DNA from: Uranotaenia lowii
Taxonomy: Eukaryota > Arthropoda > Insecta > Diptera > Culicidae
Direction: 5' to 3'
Assembly (NCBI RefSeq): GCF_029784155.1
Contig: NC_073692.1
Span: 234,998,503-235,062,502, forward strand
Length of the DNA: 64,000 nucleotides
The notes beneath the pieces are model-generated. The model was not told the origin of the DNA, did no database searches, and saw nothing but the letters and a program-made list of their open reading frames with translations. This document shows positions 33,411 through 42,447 of the stretch, in pieces. How positions within the stretch are numbered: the stretch's first letter is position 1; every line of letters begins with the position of its first letter. The position numbers and the translations under genes were made by a program.

Positions 33411-34213
33411 TTAATACCTACTAATATCTAACAAAGACGGCCTAGCTATAGCACTTCGCACATGACGTAGCAAAGTGTAGTCGGACAACTCCAGGAATGC
33501 GTTTAAATCTTTCATCCCCCTCTCAATAGCTAAAGTAGCAGCCGCTACGCTGATTTCTTGTCTTTATTACGCAGCGAGTCGCTCATATTACTGCGGTGCA
33601 TACGCTCGACAAGGGTGTCATAGTCTATCTTCGTTTTGAAAGCTTCGCTGAGTTTGCTAACCCAATCTCTAGCCATGTATCTGGGTATCTCTCTCTCCAG
33701 TTCTGGGCTAGAAAATTGGTAACTAGGTACTTTCCTAATGACTTTAGATTTGCGAGCAGCTGTCATTGGTGGTCCAAGGTCAAGTCCACCATCACACTTC
33801 CTTTTCATGAGTATAGAAGGAGCTATAGCCAAATGCTTTCCCTAAATGGACGCTCTGGCAGCATACGGAACAATGGCGTGCCAGAGAAAATCGCAAGCTT
33901 TACGACTCAAACCTCTTCTAAGTAGTATTTTCAATTGGGAATTAAGGGCCTCAGCACGCTCCACGGTGCCCAGGATCTCTGTGCTCTGTATTGGCTTAAC
34001 CAACAGCGTACCCAGAGCTCTACTCAGATACCCACGGGTCCCGCCTTTAGCGTACAGCACCCTAAGAAATTCCCCTCGGTTGACGTCAAACAGTTGCTTC
34101 GACGCCTGAAATTCCAAACCAGACCGGCCCATGACTTCATAAAGAGCCATAGCCCATAACCTCGATCGGTTGGAAATCCATACGTCATCCCCCTTATGTA
34201 CGTTGTATAAATC

Positions 34214-34634
34214 CTATGTGGTTTATCTATAGGTGGGGACAACCAAAAACTTTAGTATTAGTTCGTTGTATCCATACAGTTGTTTATGAACGATTGTGAC
34301 GTAACGCGACGCCATCACGGAGTCAAGTATTAGGCGTCCGAATGTAGCCATAGAAACTTATTAGGAGGGATGTTTGGGACGCAAAGAAAGTTGTTGATTG
34401 TTTAGAACTCATAGCGTCGTTGTACTAGGCGCCAGGAAAAAAATACGTAAATAAATGGGTGCTTTGATAGTGATTTTTTAAATAACATGAAATGTTGCAT
34501 GTCGTCGATGAATGGCGACTTCAACGTCGAGACGCTCATGAACGTTTGTGACGTAGCAATCAAACCATTGAACAAACTGATTCTCACACTCGTGCAAGGG
34601 TAGTCTTGTCCCCACCTATAGATAAACCACATAG
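34214..34634. mobile_element. 421-bp MITE inserted between RdRp motifs B and C
   Basis: The TIRs CTATGTGGTTTATCTATAGGTGGGGACAA and the inverse at 34603-34634 are perfect over about 29 bp. The flanks carry GTATAAATC at 34205-34213 and 34635-34643, a 9-bp direct repeat (or 8 bp plus one TIR base). The RdRp frame on each side is consistent with element plus one repeat copy being inserted, so this occurred after viral integration. Confidence 0.92.
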
Positions 34635-34959
34635 GTATAAATCAACACTGTATAGGGACAACTCCTTTTCGACAAACCGATTCGCCGTCCCAAAGTAAGC
34701 GACATTTAGTATAGTATTGATAAAATTGGTGCCCCGACAGCCAGAAAACATACCTTGGGTGACTTGTTTAATACCGACTTAAGGGGTGGGGAACTTACAC
34801 TTCTGGTTCAGAAGCCCTTCCGCCACCCAATTACATGCCTTGATCCGATCGGGATCGTAGCCTACAGCTTCCAACCTCTTCTTTAGGGTATCGAACACTA
34901 AGCTTTGGGCCTGGAGGGTGTGTTGATAATTGAAGTCAGCATACCCGATCAGGAGAGCA

Positions 34960-35376
34960 TATCAAAATAATAACTCACACGTATCTAATCAAGATATTTA
35001 CATCTGATTCAGTTATAATTAAGTACTCTAAATTTTCGATTTTAAGTTTCTCCAATCTTAATTATATCTTATTCTGATTGACAGACTTGAATGGGGTTGA
35101 GCTCATTTTCAATGATAAAGATTTTTTTGGATTGTCCTAAAATATAATGATTAAATCATATTTTGATATACGTGCAACTTTTTATGAAACACGGACATCG
35201 AAGTCAACGGCCCAAACCGTGTATTAACGAGTTTCGCTTAACAGATCTATAAAATTGAATCCATTTGTTGGGAAACCAAAAATGGAGTATAATTTTAGTA
35301 TATAATGTGGTTTATTGACATTCCGATAGAAATTTTTCTCGAAGCACTAATATCTTGATAAGTTATAATTTTGATA
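34960..35376. mobile_element. 417-bp AT-rich MITE inserted upstream of RdRp motif A
   Basis: TATCAAAATAATAACT at 34960 is inverted at 35361-35376 (AGTTATAATTTTGATA), with further pairing of ATCAAGATATT inside. The strong drop in G+C marks it as foreign to the viral sequence. I could not define a target duplication. Confidence 0.7.
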
Positions 35377-36170
35377 GGTTTTGTTCTGTCCAATATCAAA
35401 CTATGCTATCTGGATGAGATATAATCTATATAAGCATACAGTCACATTGGGGAGATCAGTACTCAATAACAGGTACTGGTCCACCAAGTTCCTGTATTCA
35501 GCCACATCCTTCATGTGCCAGATCAGGTCCTTAGCCGACAAGGTTGTCTTCTGATGGTCAGCTTCACTTGACCATTCCCACAATCTGTTGGCTATGCTTA
35601 CGTCATCTTTCTGTTTGATCTTTGACCAGTTGATCGACACCCACACCCCTTTATGTTTATGACACACATTAAGGGTAAAGGCACTCGACTCTTACTCCGA
35701 TAGAGCCTCTAGTTTCTTAGATAAAGTGTCTTCCTTCGTGGATACCGTGTTGTTGTGGAAGTCGTCCCACAACAACACGTTCGGCTATCACCCAGTTGGT
35801 AGTTGCCGCTGTTACGCTCCAACCATAAGTCAAATAGACCAGTATTAATCATCTTCTTAATTTGCAACGCCTGTATAACCTTCAAAGTGCTAAACAAACA
35901 TTTGTGAGGTTTCAGGATCGTCGGGTTGACATAAGCTGAGGACGGGGTTGTCAGGGTCAGCCTTTACTAGCTTTCCAGCCGCATTCCGACCGCACTCTCT
36001 ACATTCCAATACACCGTTAACATTGAAAGTGAAGTGCTGCTTCGCTGCCCTAGAGAGTCTCACTAACTGAGGCCCCCTGTCTGTACTTAGTATCGTTTCC
36101 ACACCGCGTTTAGGGACGTATTCGGTTACATGGGCGGTGAAGGTAACGTCCCCTAATATAGCCGCCCACC

Positions 36171-38069
36171 TTAGTTTTCCTTCATTTCAGCATCCTTAGG
36201 ACGCTCTGAAATGGAGGCACCAGGCCGGTTACGGCTAGTGTACGTCCCGGCAAAGTCGACGCCGAATACAGCTATATCCTCGTCAACCCTAGCAAAGTTC
36301 AGGACAATACCAGATCTCATAGGTTGTTCATCCTGTAGAGTCGACAGTAGAGACCAATCCTGCCATCTCATACCCATCTGCAGCACAGAGGGAGCCATCA
36401 CAGCATTGCCTCGCCAGTCGTAACTCATTAGAGTTACGCACACAATATACATGAGCACATCGTCAAACTCAGGTTGAATGGCCACGTCTGCAACGTATGC
36501 CACATCCACCATGGCATTGCCGGACCTGGCTCTTCGTATCATTCTTAACGATACGTTCCAGTCCTCATCAGCACGTAGATGTGGCTTCAAAGCATTGATA
36601 AAATGAATGCCATAGGCATTGTACACAAAACAATACCTACAGCCGGCTAAATCGGCGTAATTCCGATCCCCCATCCATATCATAAGACCAGAGTTGTCTC
36701 GCCCTCCTTGTCTAAACAACTCGGAAGACACGTTGACAACGGGGTTCGGACCGCTAAGCCCCCAATCCGAGCATAAACTCGAGTAGTACGAGAGTAGTAC
36801 TTCCAGGCGGCAGTGGAACGGCACTCGCCTGCCCCACACACCCTCCCAGAGTACGTCGTCTTCAACGACTCGGTGTTGGAAGCCACCACCCTACACTGGG
36901 CTAGCTAAACCCATTCAAAACACATTGAAGTTGGTAAACTGCGGGATTAAGTTTAGCGCTTGTCCAGATATCTTGGGGAGGAGTCTGTTCTCTTCTCTTG
37001 CCATAGCCTGTTCTAGAAAAATAACCACCGCTTCAATACGATGGTAAGCCCAGCTTGTCAACTCTCGGCCACCTAGATTGAAGTGGAGGAAGATTGTGGA
37101 GAAGGAAATACTCATTAAACACCCTGCTCCCGTCAACACCCTAAGCCAGTCCTCCGGTCCGATACTCACCGCGATCTGATACTCTGAATCCAGCATTTCG
37201 ACCGGATATTGGCGATCATACAGAGCATTGATCAACCTCCACAAGAAAAGGCGAGACCTGGGCCTGGGCATTGGTAGTCGTTCAATCTCGAACGTCGCCG
37301 TATACCAAGTGCCATGTTCACTCAAGGTTCCCGACGACATTGCAGCCCAGCGGGTCATACCTATAACTAGGTCGTTGACCGCTTCATGCTGCTGGGCCAA
37401 ACTGACTAGAGCGGCCCGTATTTCACCGGATGTTGCGACTTGATAGGCTGCAGGCACCACGGCCATATCGGCAAACAAGGTCCAGCAGATGGTAGGGAAA
37501 CGGAAGAACCTGTGGATGAGTGGGTTTCCGTCTACCAACCAAGCTGCTGCCCCCATGCTGATCGCTAGGCACACATTTATTGTAGCAACAGATACTTCAT
37601 ACTGATACAGCGCGATGCGGCCTGTCTCAATTGCATTGAGAGCCCGTTGTGCAGCTGCAGCTTCATCGTTCCCCTGGGCACGAAGGTTCACAACTTCTAA
37701 GCTGTTTAATAATACATTGCCCGGGGCTCGTGCCAATCCTAGTCTTTCACACCAGATAGCATAGTCTTATAGGTACCATCCCACCGTAAAGACAGCCGAC
37801 ATGTCGTACAGACCATCGTCTCTGTCTAACAGATGGGTCATTGCAGCTTGTAAGGGCACCGTTACATTCATTGTGCTACGAAAGACATTAGTGAATTTCC
37901 TGAAGCCAATCAACCCAGCATTGATGAACTCCTTCTTCGTCGCTTCCGATGCTGATCCGATCTTCATGGGTGGAACGAACTCAACCAGAGTTTCTCATGC
38001 AGCTCGCCGCCCAATCACTCTCATGTATTCAAACTGATGGTACACCCGCCGGGGTTCCCGATCAGTCAT
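36171..38069 (-). pseudogene. Toti-like coat protein ORF with in-frame stops
   Basis: A single minus-strand frame from the ATG at 38067-38069 to the TAA at 36171-36173, about 633 codons. It is interrupted only by stops at 37995-37997 (TGA), 37767-37769 (TAA), 36915-36917 (TGA) and 36888-36890 (TAG), with no net frameshift. Stretches such as FRFPTICWTLFADMAVVP (about 37500), ELTSWAYHRIEAV (about 37060) and GNAVMAPSVLQMGMRWQDWS (about 36370) look like folded capsid protein. Position before an RdRp in the -1 frame identifies it as the coat protein by genome organisation. I do not recognise a specific homologue. In the virus this would form the particle shell. Confidence 0.65.
36174..36180 (-). 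promoter_or_regulatory. Candidate -1 frameshift region of the toti-like virus
   Basis: GGAAAAC lies directly before the coat ORF stop, in the short stretch (about 36171-36182) where coat and -1 RdRp frames overlap. It is not a perfect X_XXY_YYZ heptamer (first three bases GGA), so it is a candidate only. The sequence may have changed after integration. Confidence 0.3.
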
Positions 38070-38072
38070 CGG

Positions 38073-38909
38073 TTATTGAGTTAGATTGCGGATTTGTATT
38101 CCTCCGAGCTGGACACTGATACGTTCTGGATCTACGAGTAACGCCTGAAACATGCCCTGGAACACGTTTTGGCGGTTCACAACCTCATCCGTAATTTCTA
38201 TCGGTGTGACATCATTTGGGTGGACACTGTGGTCCCCTATCTTACCACCTTTCCAAAAAGTTGGCATCTTGTTTCCAAGCCCGGCGGCTTGGATCGGGGC
38301 GGCTGTCGCTTCACCTCGGTAGCCTCTTAAGGAGGGTGGGACTCTACGGCTAATTCGAATGCCGTCCCCTTCAGCTGCTAACTGAAGATTACCACCGACC
38401 TGAGACTCTGCCTCGGTAGAAGTTGGACTAACAACAACCTCCATATCCTGGCCGCCTACAGGAGGGTCGACACCAGAGGTGGACGCATGTTGGCCATCCG
38501 GCTCTAAGCCCATATGAGCTAAGGCCAGTAGGCGCCTATCCTCGTTCACCACCTGATTCTCTCCTGTCTTGGTTACTCGAATTTTACTTCGAGCGCCCAA
38601 CTCATTGGATTTTGGGACTCGTCTCGAACGTAGTCCCAAATGAGGCGCTGGATCCATTCCCGGACAGGAAGGGGCTTGGCCCAACGCTGCTAAATCCCCC
38701 AGTGTTATAGGGAAATTCAACACTTCCGACCACTCACCACTCACACGGGAAGGGGCAGGGAGGCTGCCCAACAGAGGGTTACTCTCTTGGACGACCTCGA
38801 CCGACTTAGACGCCGTAGCCTCGAGAAGCCTCGCTCCGGGTGAGGAACCTCGAGTTGGCCTGGACAAGATGGGAGATCGTCGATCGAATCTCCTACCACT
38901 CCGCGTGTC
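38073..38909 (-). pseudogene. Upstream ORF of the toti-like element, in frame with the coat ORF
   Basis: Open for 278 codons from after a TAG at 38910-38912 to a TAA at 38073-38075. There is no ATG at its start in this frame. It is rich in Pro, Gly, Ser and Arg (for example GLRSRRVPKSNELGARSK near 38610), with a more ordered C-terminus (NRQNVFQGMFQALLVDPE near 38150). The coat ATG comes four bases after the stop and in the same frame, so this may be the N-terminal part of a longer coat polyprotein whose linking codon became a stop, or a separate ORF. No known domain was recognised. Confidence 0.55.
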
Positions 38910-38912
38910 CTA

Positions 38913-39600
38913 TTCTCCATCTTTCAGTCTTGAAAAAGACTATTTAATTAAAATCACTTGTGTGATTACACTCACTGATCCAAACAAGTTAAACGTTCAA
39001 AGAACTTAAAACTCCAGACACCTGACTATTTCTTGGATTTGAAATCACAATCCAACAACTAATACTTGCGTCAAAAGCAATCCAAAGTTTTCCAATAATA
39101 CACGTTCGCACCGGAAAGCGCCCCCTTGGAGGTACAATAGGAGGGACTGGTTCTCTACACCATTACGGCCGTTACAGTCTCTTGGCATTTATCACTTATG
39201 GTAGGAGAGCCGGGTACGACTTCTATAGTCTCGCCTCTCCCACCAGTGAACTTAGCCCAGCTAGGACGTGTTCCCGCTGGTTTTGACCACCTGTCCGTCA
39301 TTCAACAGGCGATGTAAAGCGGTTCTAACTTCCAATGGCTTCGCAGGAAACCACCAGGCACAAAACACACAATATACTCACATGAACTCACATGAAACCC
39401 ACCATCACTGATCAATAAAAGCCCTTAACCCCCAGACTTAGGCTTCTCTATAAGGGGAAAAGGGAAGCATTGGCCTAGGGGAATGGGCTAAACCCTAAAG
39501 TAGGGCGGACTGTAGAAGGGTTAGGCCCTCCCACAGAACAATATCACCACCCCTAGCCCGGAGACTAAGGCTGAGGCTATGAGCAAACCCTATATCTAAT
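38913..39600 (-). other. Probable viral leader (5' UTR) of the toti-like element
   Basis: About 690 bp, moderately GC-rich with runs such as GGTTAAGGGC and AGGGCCTAACCC, unlike the AT-rich flanks. No long ORF is visible. Its position upstream of the first viral ORF suggests a long viral leader. The boundary near 39600 (TATCTAATAAATTCC) is approximate. Confidence 0.4.
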
Positions 39601-41467
39601 AAATTCCAGCGTTTGAATTCTATAGAATGTCTGCTCGGTCTGCTCGGTAAGGTCTCTAGCATATTGAAGTATGCATTTACTGGTTGTTTTGAAAAAAAAA
39701 ATTGTCAAGACTCGGCTCCAGTGGGATAAAAAAAACAATTTTCAAAACGAAAACTTTGGTTTCCACTGTTTTTAAAAGCCTAAAATGGGTAATATAATAT
39801 ATTGTTGTATGTACCCTTCGCAACCTACGATCTATACTAACCGATTATACTTTACATTGAATCTCATGGTGGTTTAACTTCGTTATGTCAGAATTTGCCA
39901 GCAGATATTCCATTGAAAACGTTTTTAAGTGGCTCAAAAATAATCAAGTTCTTTTAATTTAGAAACAGCTGTATCCACTAAATTGCCCTCAGTTTCTCTA
40001 GAAAATTTGAACTGAAAGTAGCAGAAATCGAAGGAGGAGGATGCAGCTACCTAAAATACAGATTAGACTAAATATTAGTTGGAAAAACTTATCAATATCA
40101 AAATGTACGCCGGTCGATGGGAAATACCAAGCATAAAGAAGATTTTTTTGTTAGAAAAGACGATAAATAATTTTTCATGAATTTCCATAAAATTATCTTC
40201 ATTTGCTTCATAGAAAGTATTTCGAACAAACGAATGGTTTTTGAGATATGTACATGCATTCGTAACTGACCCATTTCTTAATGAACTAAGCTTTATGTGT
40301 GTGTGTGTTCGTTATTTAAAAGACCCAAAAAGCAGTAAGAAAAACGTGCATCACTATAAACAATTGAGAAAAAATTTGTTCACCGCCGAATTTACAAATT
40401 TCCGAAAAAATCTCATCGAAAACCCACATTTGCTGCTGTGCTGTGCGAAATCAATCGAGACCCACACACCCTGGTTCGAGAATGATAAATTCGTTTCCAC
40501 TAAATCGAACCCATTCCCATCGTTGCTGCCCAATATGGACGCCGGAATACCATTATTTCCTTTTATATGAGGGGTGTCAAAATGCATTAGCAACCCCGGG
40601 TAACCCGCAATTCACACTTCGACCGAAGTCCGTCCAAAAATGAGGTCGCCTCATGCGTTCATCAGATTGCATTGAAGAGAGGAGGAGAAGGTTCAATGGA
40701 AGTAAAGTATTTGTTATCCAATCCGAGAAAGGGTCATCATCATCGGATCGCCATCAGCATCGGTCGTCCGGGAGTTGCCAAAGAGACCCCTCCTCGGGGG
40801 AAGACGGCGGATGACCGAAGCAACAGCCAGCAGCATCAACTGTAACTAGACAAATAGACTAGCAAAAAGGGAAAGCGAGCTTAGAAGGACCTCACACCGC
40901 ATGTTGCAATTCGATTTCGTATAATCATAACCATTTATTTGCGCCATTTCAATGTGTCGCGTCCGCTTCGATGCCTTTTTATGTGGTACAAATGGACGTT
41001 AACGCTGAGCTGAGCTGTTGTGCAAATGGCACTCCGTTCGTACAAATGGATTTTCTTTGTTTTCTGCAATCCTGCTTACTATTGGAATCTAAAATCTAGA
41101 CGCAAATTTCAAGTCAATCAGAATTCCACGACGTAATTCAGCTTCTTTTCTTCTTTCAGCCTTTTTCAAATTTGACTTTCATAAATCTATCCTATGATTT
41201 ACTACCAACGTTTAAACATGAAGTAGCAGACCCAAAACAGCGTGGCGCTACATCATTTGAGAAACCTTTTTTTATCATTTTGATGTTAACTTTTAGTGTC
41301 CTTATTAGTGAACACGAACAGATTGAAAAACATAGTAAATATTTACGTGTAATAGAATACATTCAAAGGGCAATTTGGGTTGAGCTAGCAGCCAAGAAAC
41401 AACTTGTTCATATTTCCAAGCACCATGGCCGTAGGAACGGGGGGTGTTTTGGGGGTTAAAACTCCAT
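39601..41467. other. Unique-looking non-coding region
   Basis: The first 600 bp are AT-rich. The 40380-40860 part has more balanced composition (for example GGATCGCCATCAGCATCGG). Short overlapping open frames show no domain. No transposon ends are visible, and the content may be host intergenic or regulatory DNA. Confidence 0.35.
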
Positions 41468-41486
41468 CCCCCCCCCCCCCCCCCCC
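41468..41486. repeat. Poly-C tract (19 C)
   Basis: An uninterrupted C run, preceded by GGGGGGTGTTTTGGGGGTTAAAACTCCA, so a local G-rich/C-rich inverted arrangement exists. Runs of this length are prone to sequencing and replication error. Confidence 0.9.
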
Positions 41487-41564
41487 ATGACGGTAAAAAA
41501 TGCCAAGAGCAATGTTCTTCTCAAAACTCAAAGTACACCTAGGTCTTTTTTTACACTGATATAC

Positions 41565-41670
41565 GTGCCGCGTAAAAAACCGTGTAAAAAACCGTGTTAA
41601 TTCCCGAAAACCGTGTAAAAAAAACCGTGCTAATTCCCGAAAACCGTGCTAATTGCGGAAAAACGTGTAA
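41565..41670. repeat. Minisatellite with AACCGTG(C/T)TAATTCCCGAA units
   Basis: Short direct repeats of CGTGTAAAAAACCGTG and CGTGCTAATTCCCGAAAAC, four to five imperfect units. Confidence 0.75.
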
Positions 41671-41737
41671 AAAAAGACTTTTAAATTTATGCAGCTTTGA
41701 AACTTGAAACAATAAGACATGTAACAAGACACTTTAG

Positions 41738-42240
41738 ACCTGACACCAGAGACCTGAGACTTGAGACCTGAAACTTGAGACTTTAGACTTAAGACATGAT
41801 ACCTGAGATCTGAGGCTTGCGAACTGGTACCTTAGACTTGAGACCTGACAATTGAGACATGAGACCTGAGAACTGATACGTGAGACCTGAGACTTTCGAC
41901 ATGGCACCTGAGACCTGAGACCTGAGACCTGAGACCTGAGACCTGAGACCTGAGACCTGAGACCTGAGACACAAAACATGAGACCTGAGACATTAGACAT
42001 GAGACATGAGACCTGAGACAAAAGACCTGAGACATGAGACATGAGACATAAAACATGAGACATGAGACATTAGACATTAGACATTAGACATTAGACATTA
42101 GACATTAGACATTAGACATTAGACATAAGACATGAGACATGAGACATTAGACCTGAGACATTAAACATGAGACTTGACACATGAGACATTAGACCTGAGA
42201 CATGAGACATGAGACACTAGACTTTAGCCATGAGACATTG
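41738..42240. repeat. 7-bp minisatellite (TGAGACM)n, about 500 bp
   Basis: Heptamers GAGACCT, GAGACAT and TAGACAT in blocks; the purest GAGACCT block is about 41900-41970 and a TAGACAT block is at 42067-42125. It is the complement of the unit at 2780-2972. Because 7 is not a multiple of 3, the minus strand shows spurious long repetitive frames. Confidence 0.9.
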
Positions 42241-42447
42241 TTAATTGTTGTTCATTAAATGTAGGTCGAAATTTCCATTTTTGTTGAATTGGAATAAAAA
42301 TGACCAAACGGAAACTTTTATCACTTTTCCACCGAAATCAAGATTACTCGCGGTCCTCGGGAAAGTCGACGACTGAATCGAAACTATTTTTTTTATATCT
42401 TTGTCATGTAGTTTGCCAGCGCATAAATTTATGGAATGCTTTTTATA

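Larger units (their letters stand above)
33411..36182 (-). pseudogene. Toti-like RNA-dependent RNA polymerase (decayed, split by two MITEs)
   Basis: The RdRp copies viral RNA inside the capsid in dsRNA viruses. The frame opens at 36182 in the -1 register to the coat ORF. An N-terminal part lies at 36182-35890, then 35760-35400 (CHKHKGVWVSINWSK near 35650). After a MITE, motif A (ADFNYQH) is at about 34919-34940 and motif B (SGCRGTNFINT) at about 34713-34750. A second MITE follows, then motif C GDD at 34184-34192. A conserved RGYLSRAL region lies near 34030, and the C-terminus ends with a TAA at 33411-33413. Without the MITEs the length would be about 640 codons, normal for the family. Damage includes a stop between motifs A and B, shifts near 35890-35760 and near 33540, and stops near 33840 and 33545. 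Confidence 0.85.
33411..39600 (-). other. Endogenous viral element: near-complete toti-like dsRNA virus copy
   Basis: A continuous minus-strand region, richer in G+C than its surroundings, reads in viral order as a GC-rich leader, an upstream ORF, a coat-protein-like ORF, then an RdRp in the -1 frame with motifs A, B and C of Totiviridae-like polymerases. Two MITEs (34960-35376 and 34214-34634) interrupt it; without them the viral part is about 5.3 kb, in the size range of toti-like genomes. Point stops and a few shifts show decay in the host genome. Toti-like insertions are known in insects. The 5' limit near 39600 is estimated from the base-composition change. Confidence 0.85.

Noticed and set aside
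34960..35376. Target-site duplication of the AT-rich MITE in the viral element
   Set aside because: No matching direct repeat could be found at either edge by eye.
40241..40643. Three overlapping short open frames near the balanced-composition region
   Set aside because: No domain, both strands open; consistent with chance.
41734..42077. Repetitive minus-strand frames with MSQVSGL-like repeats
   Set aside because: Product of the 7-bp minisatellite read in successive frames; no coding signal.
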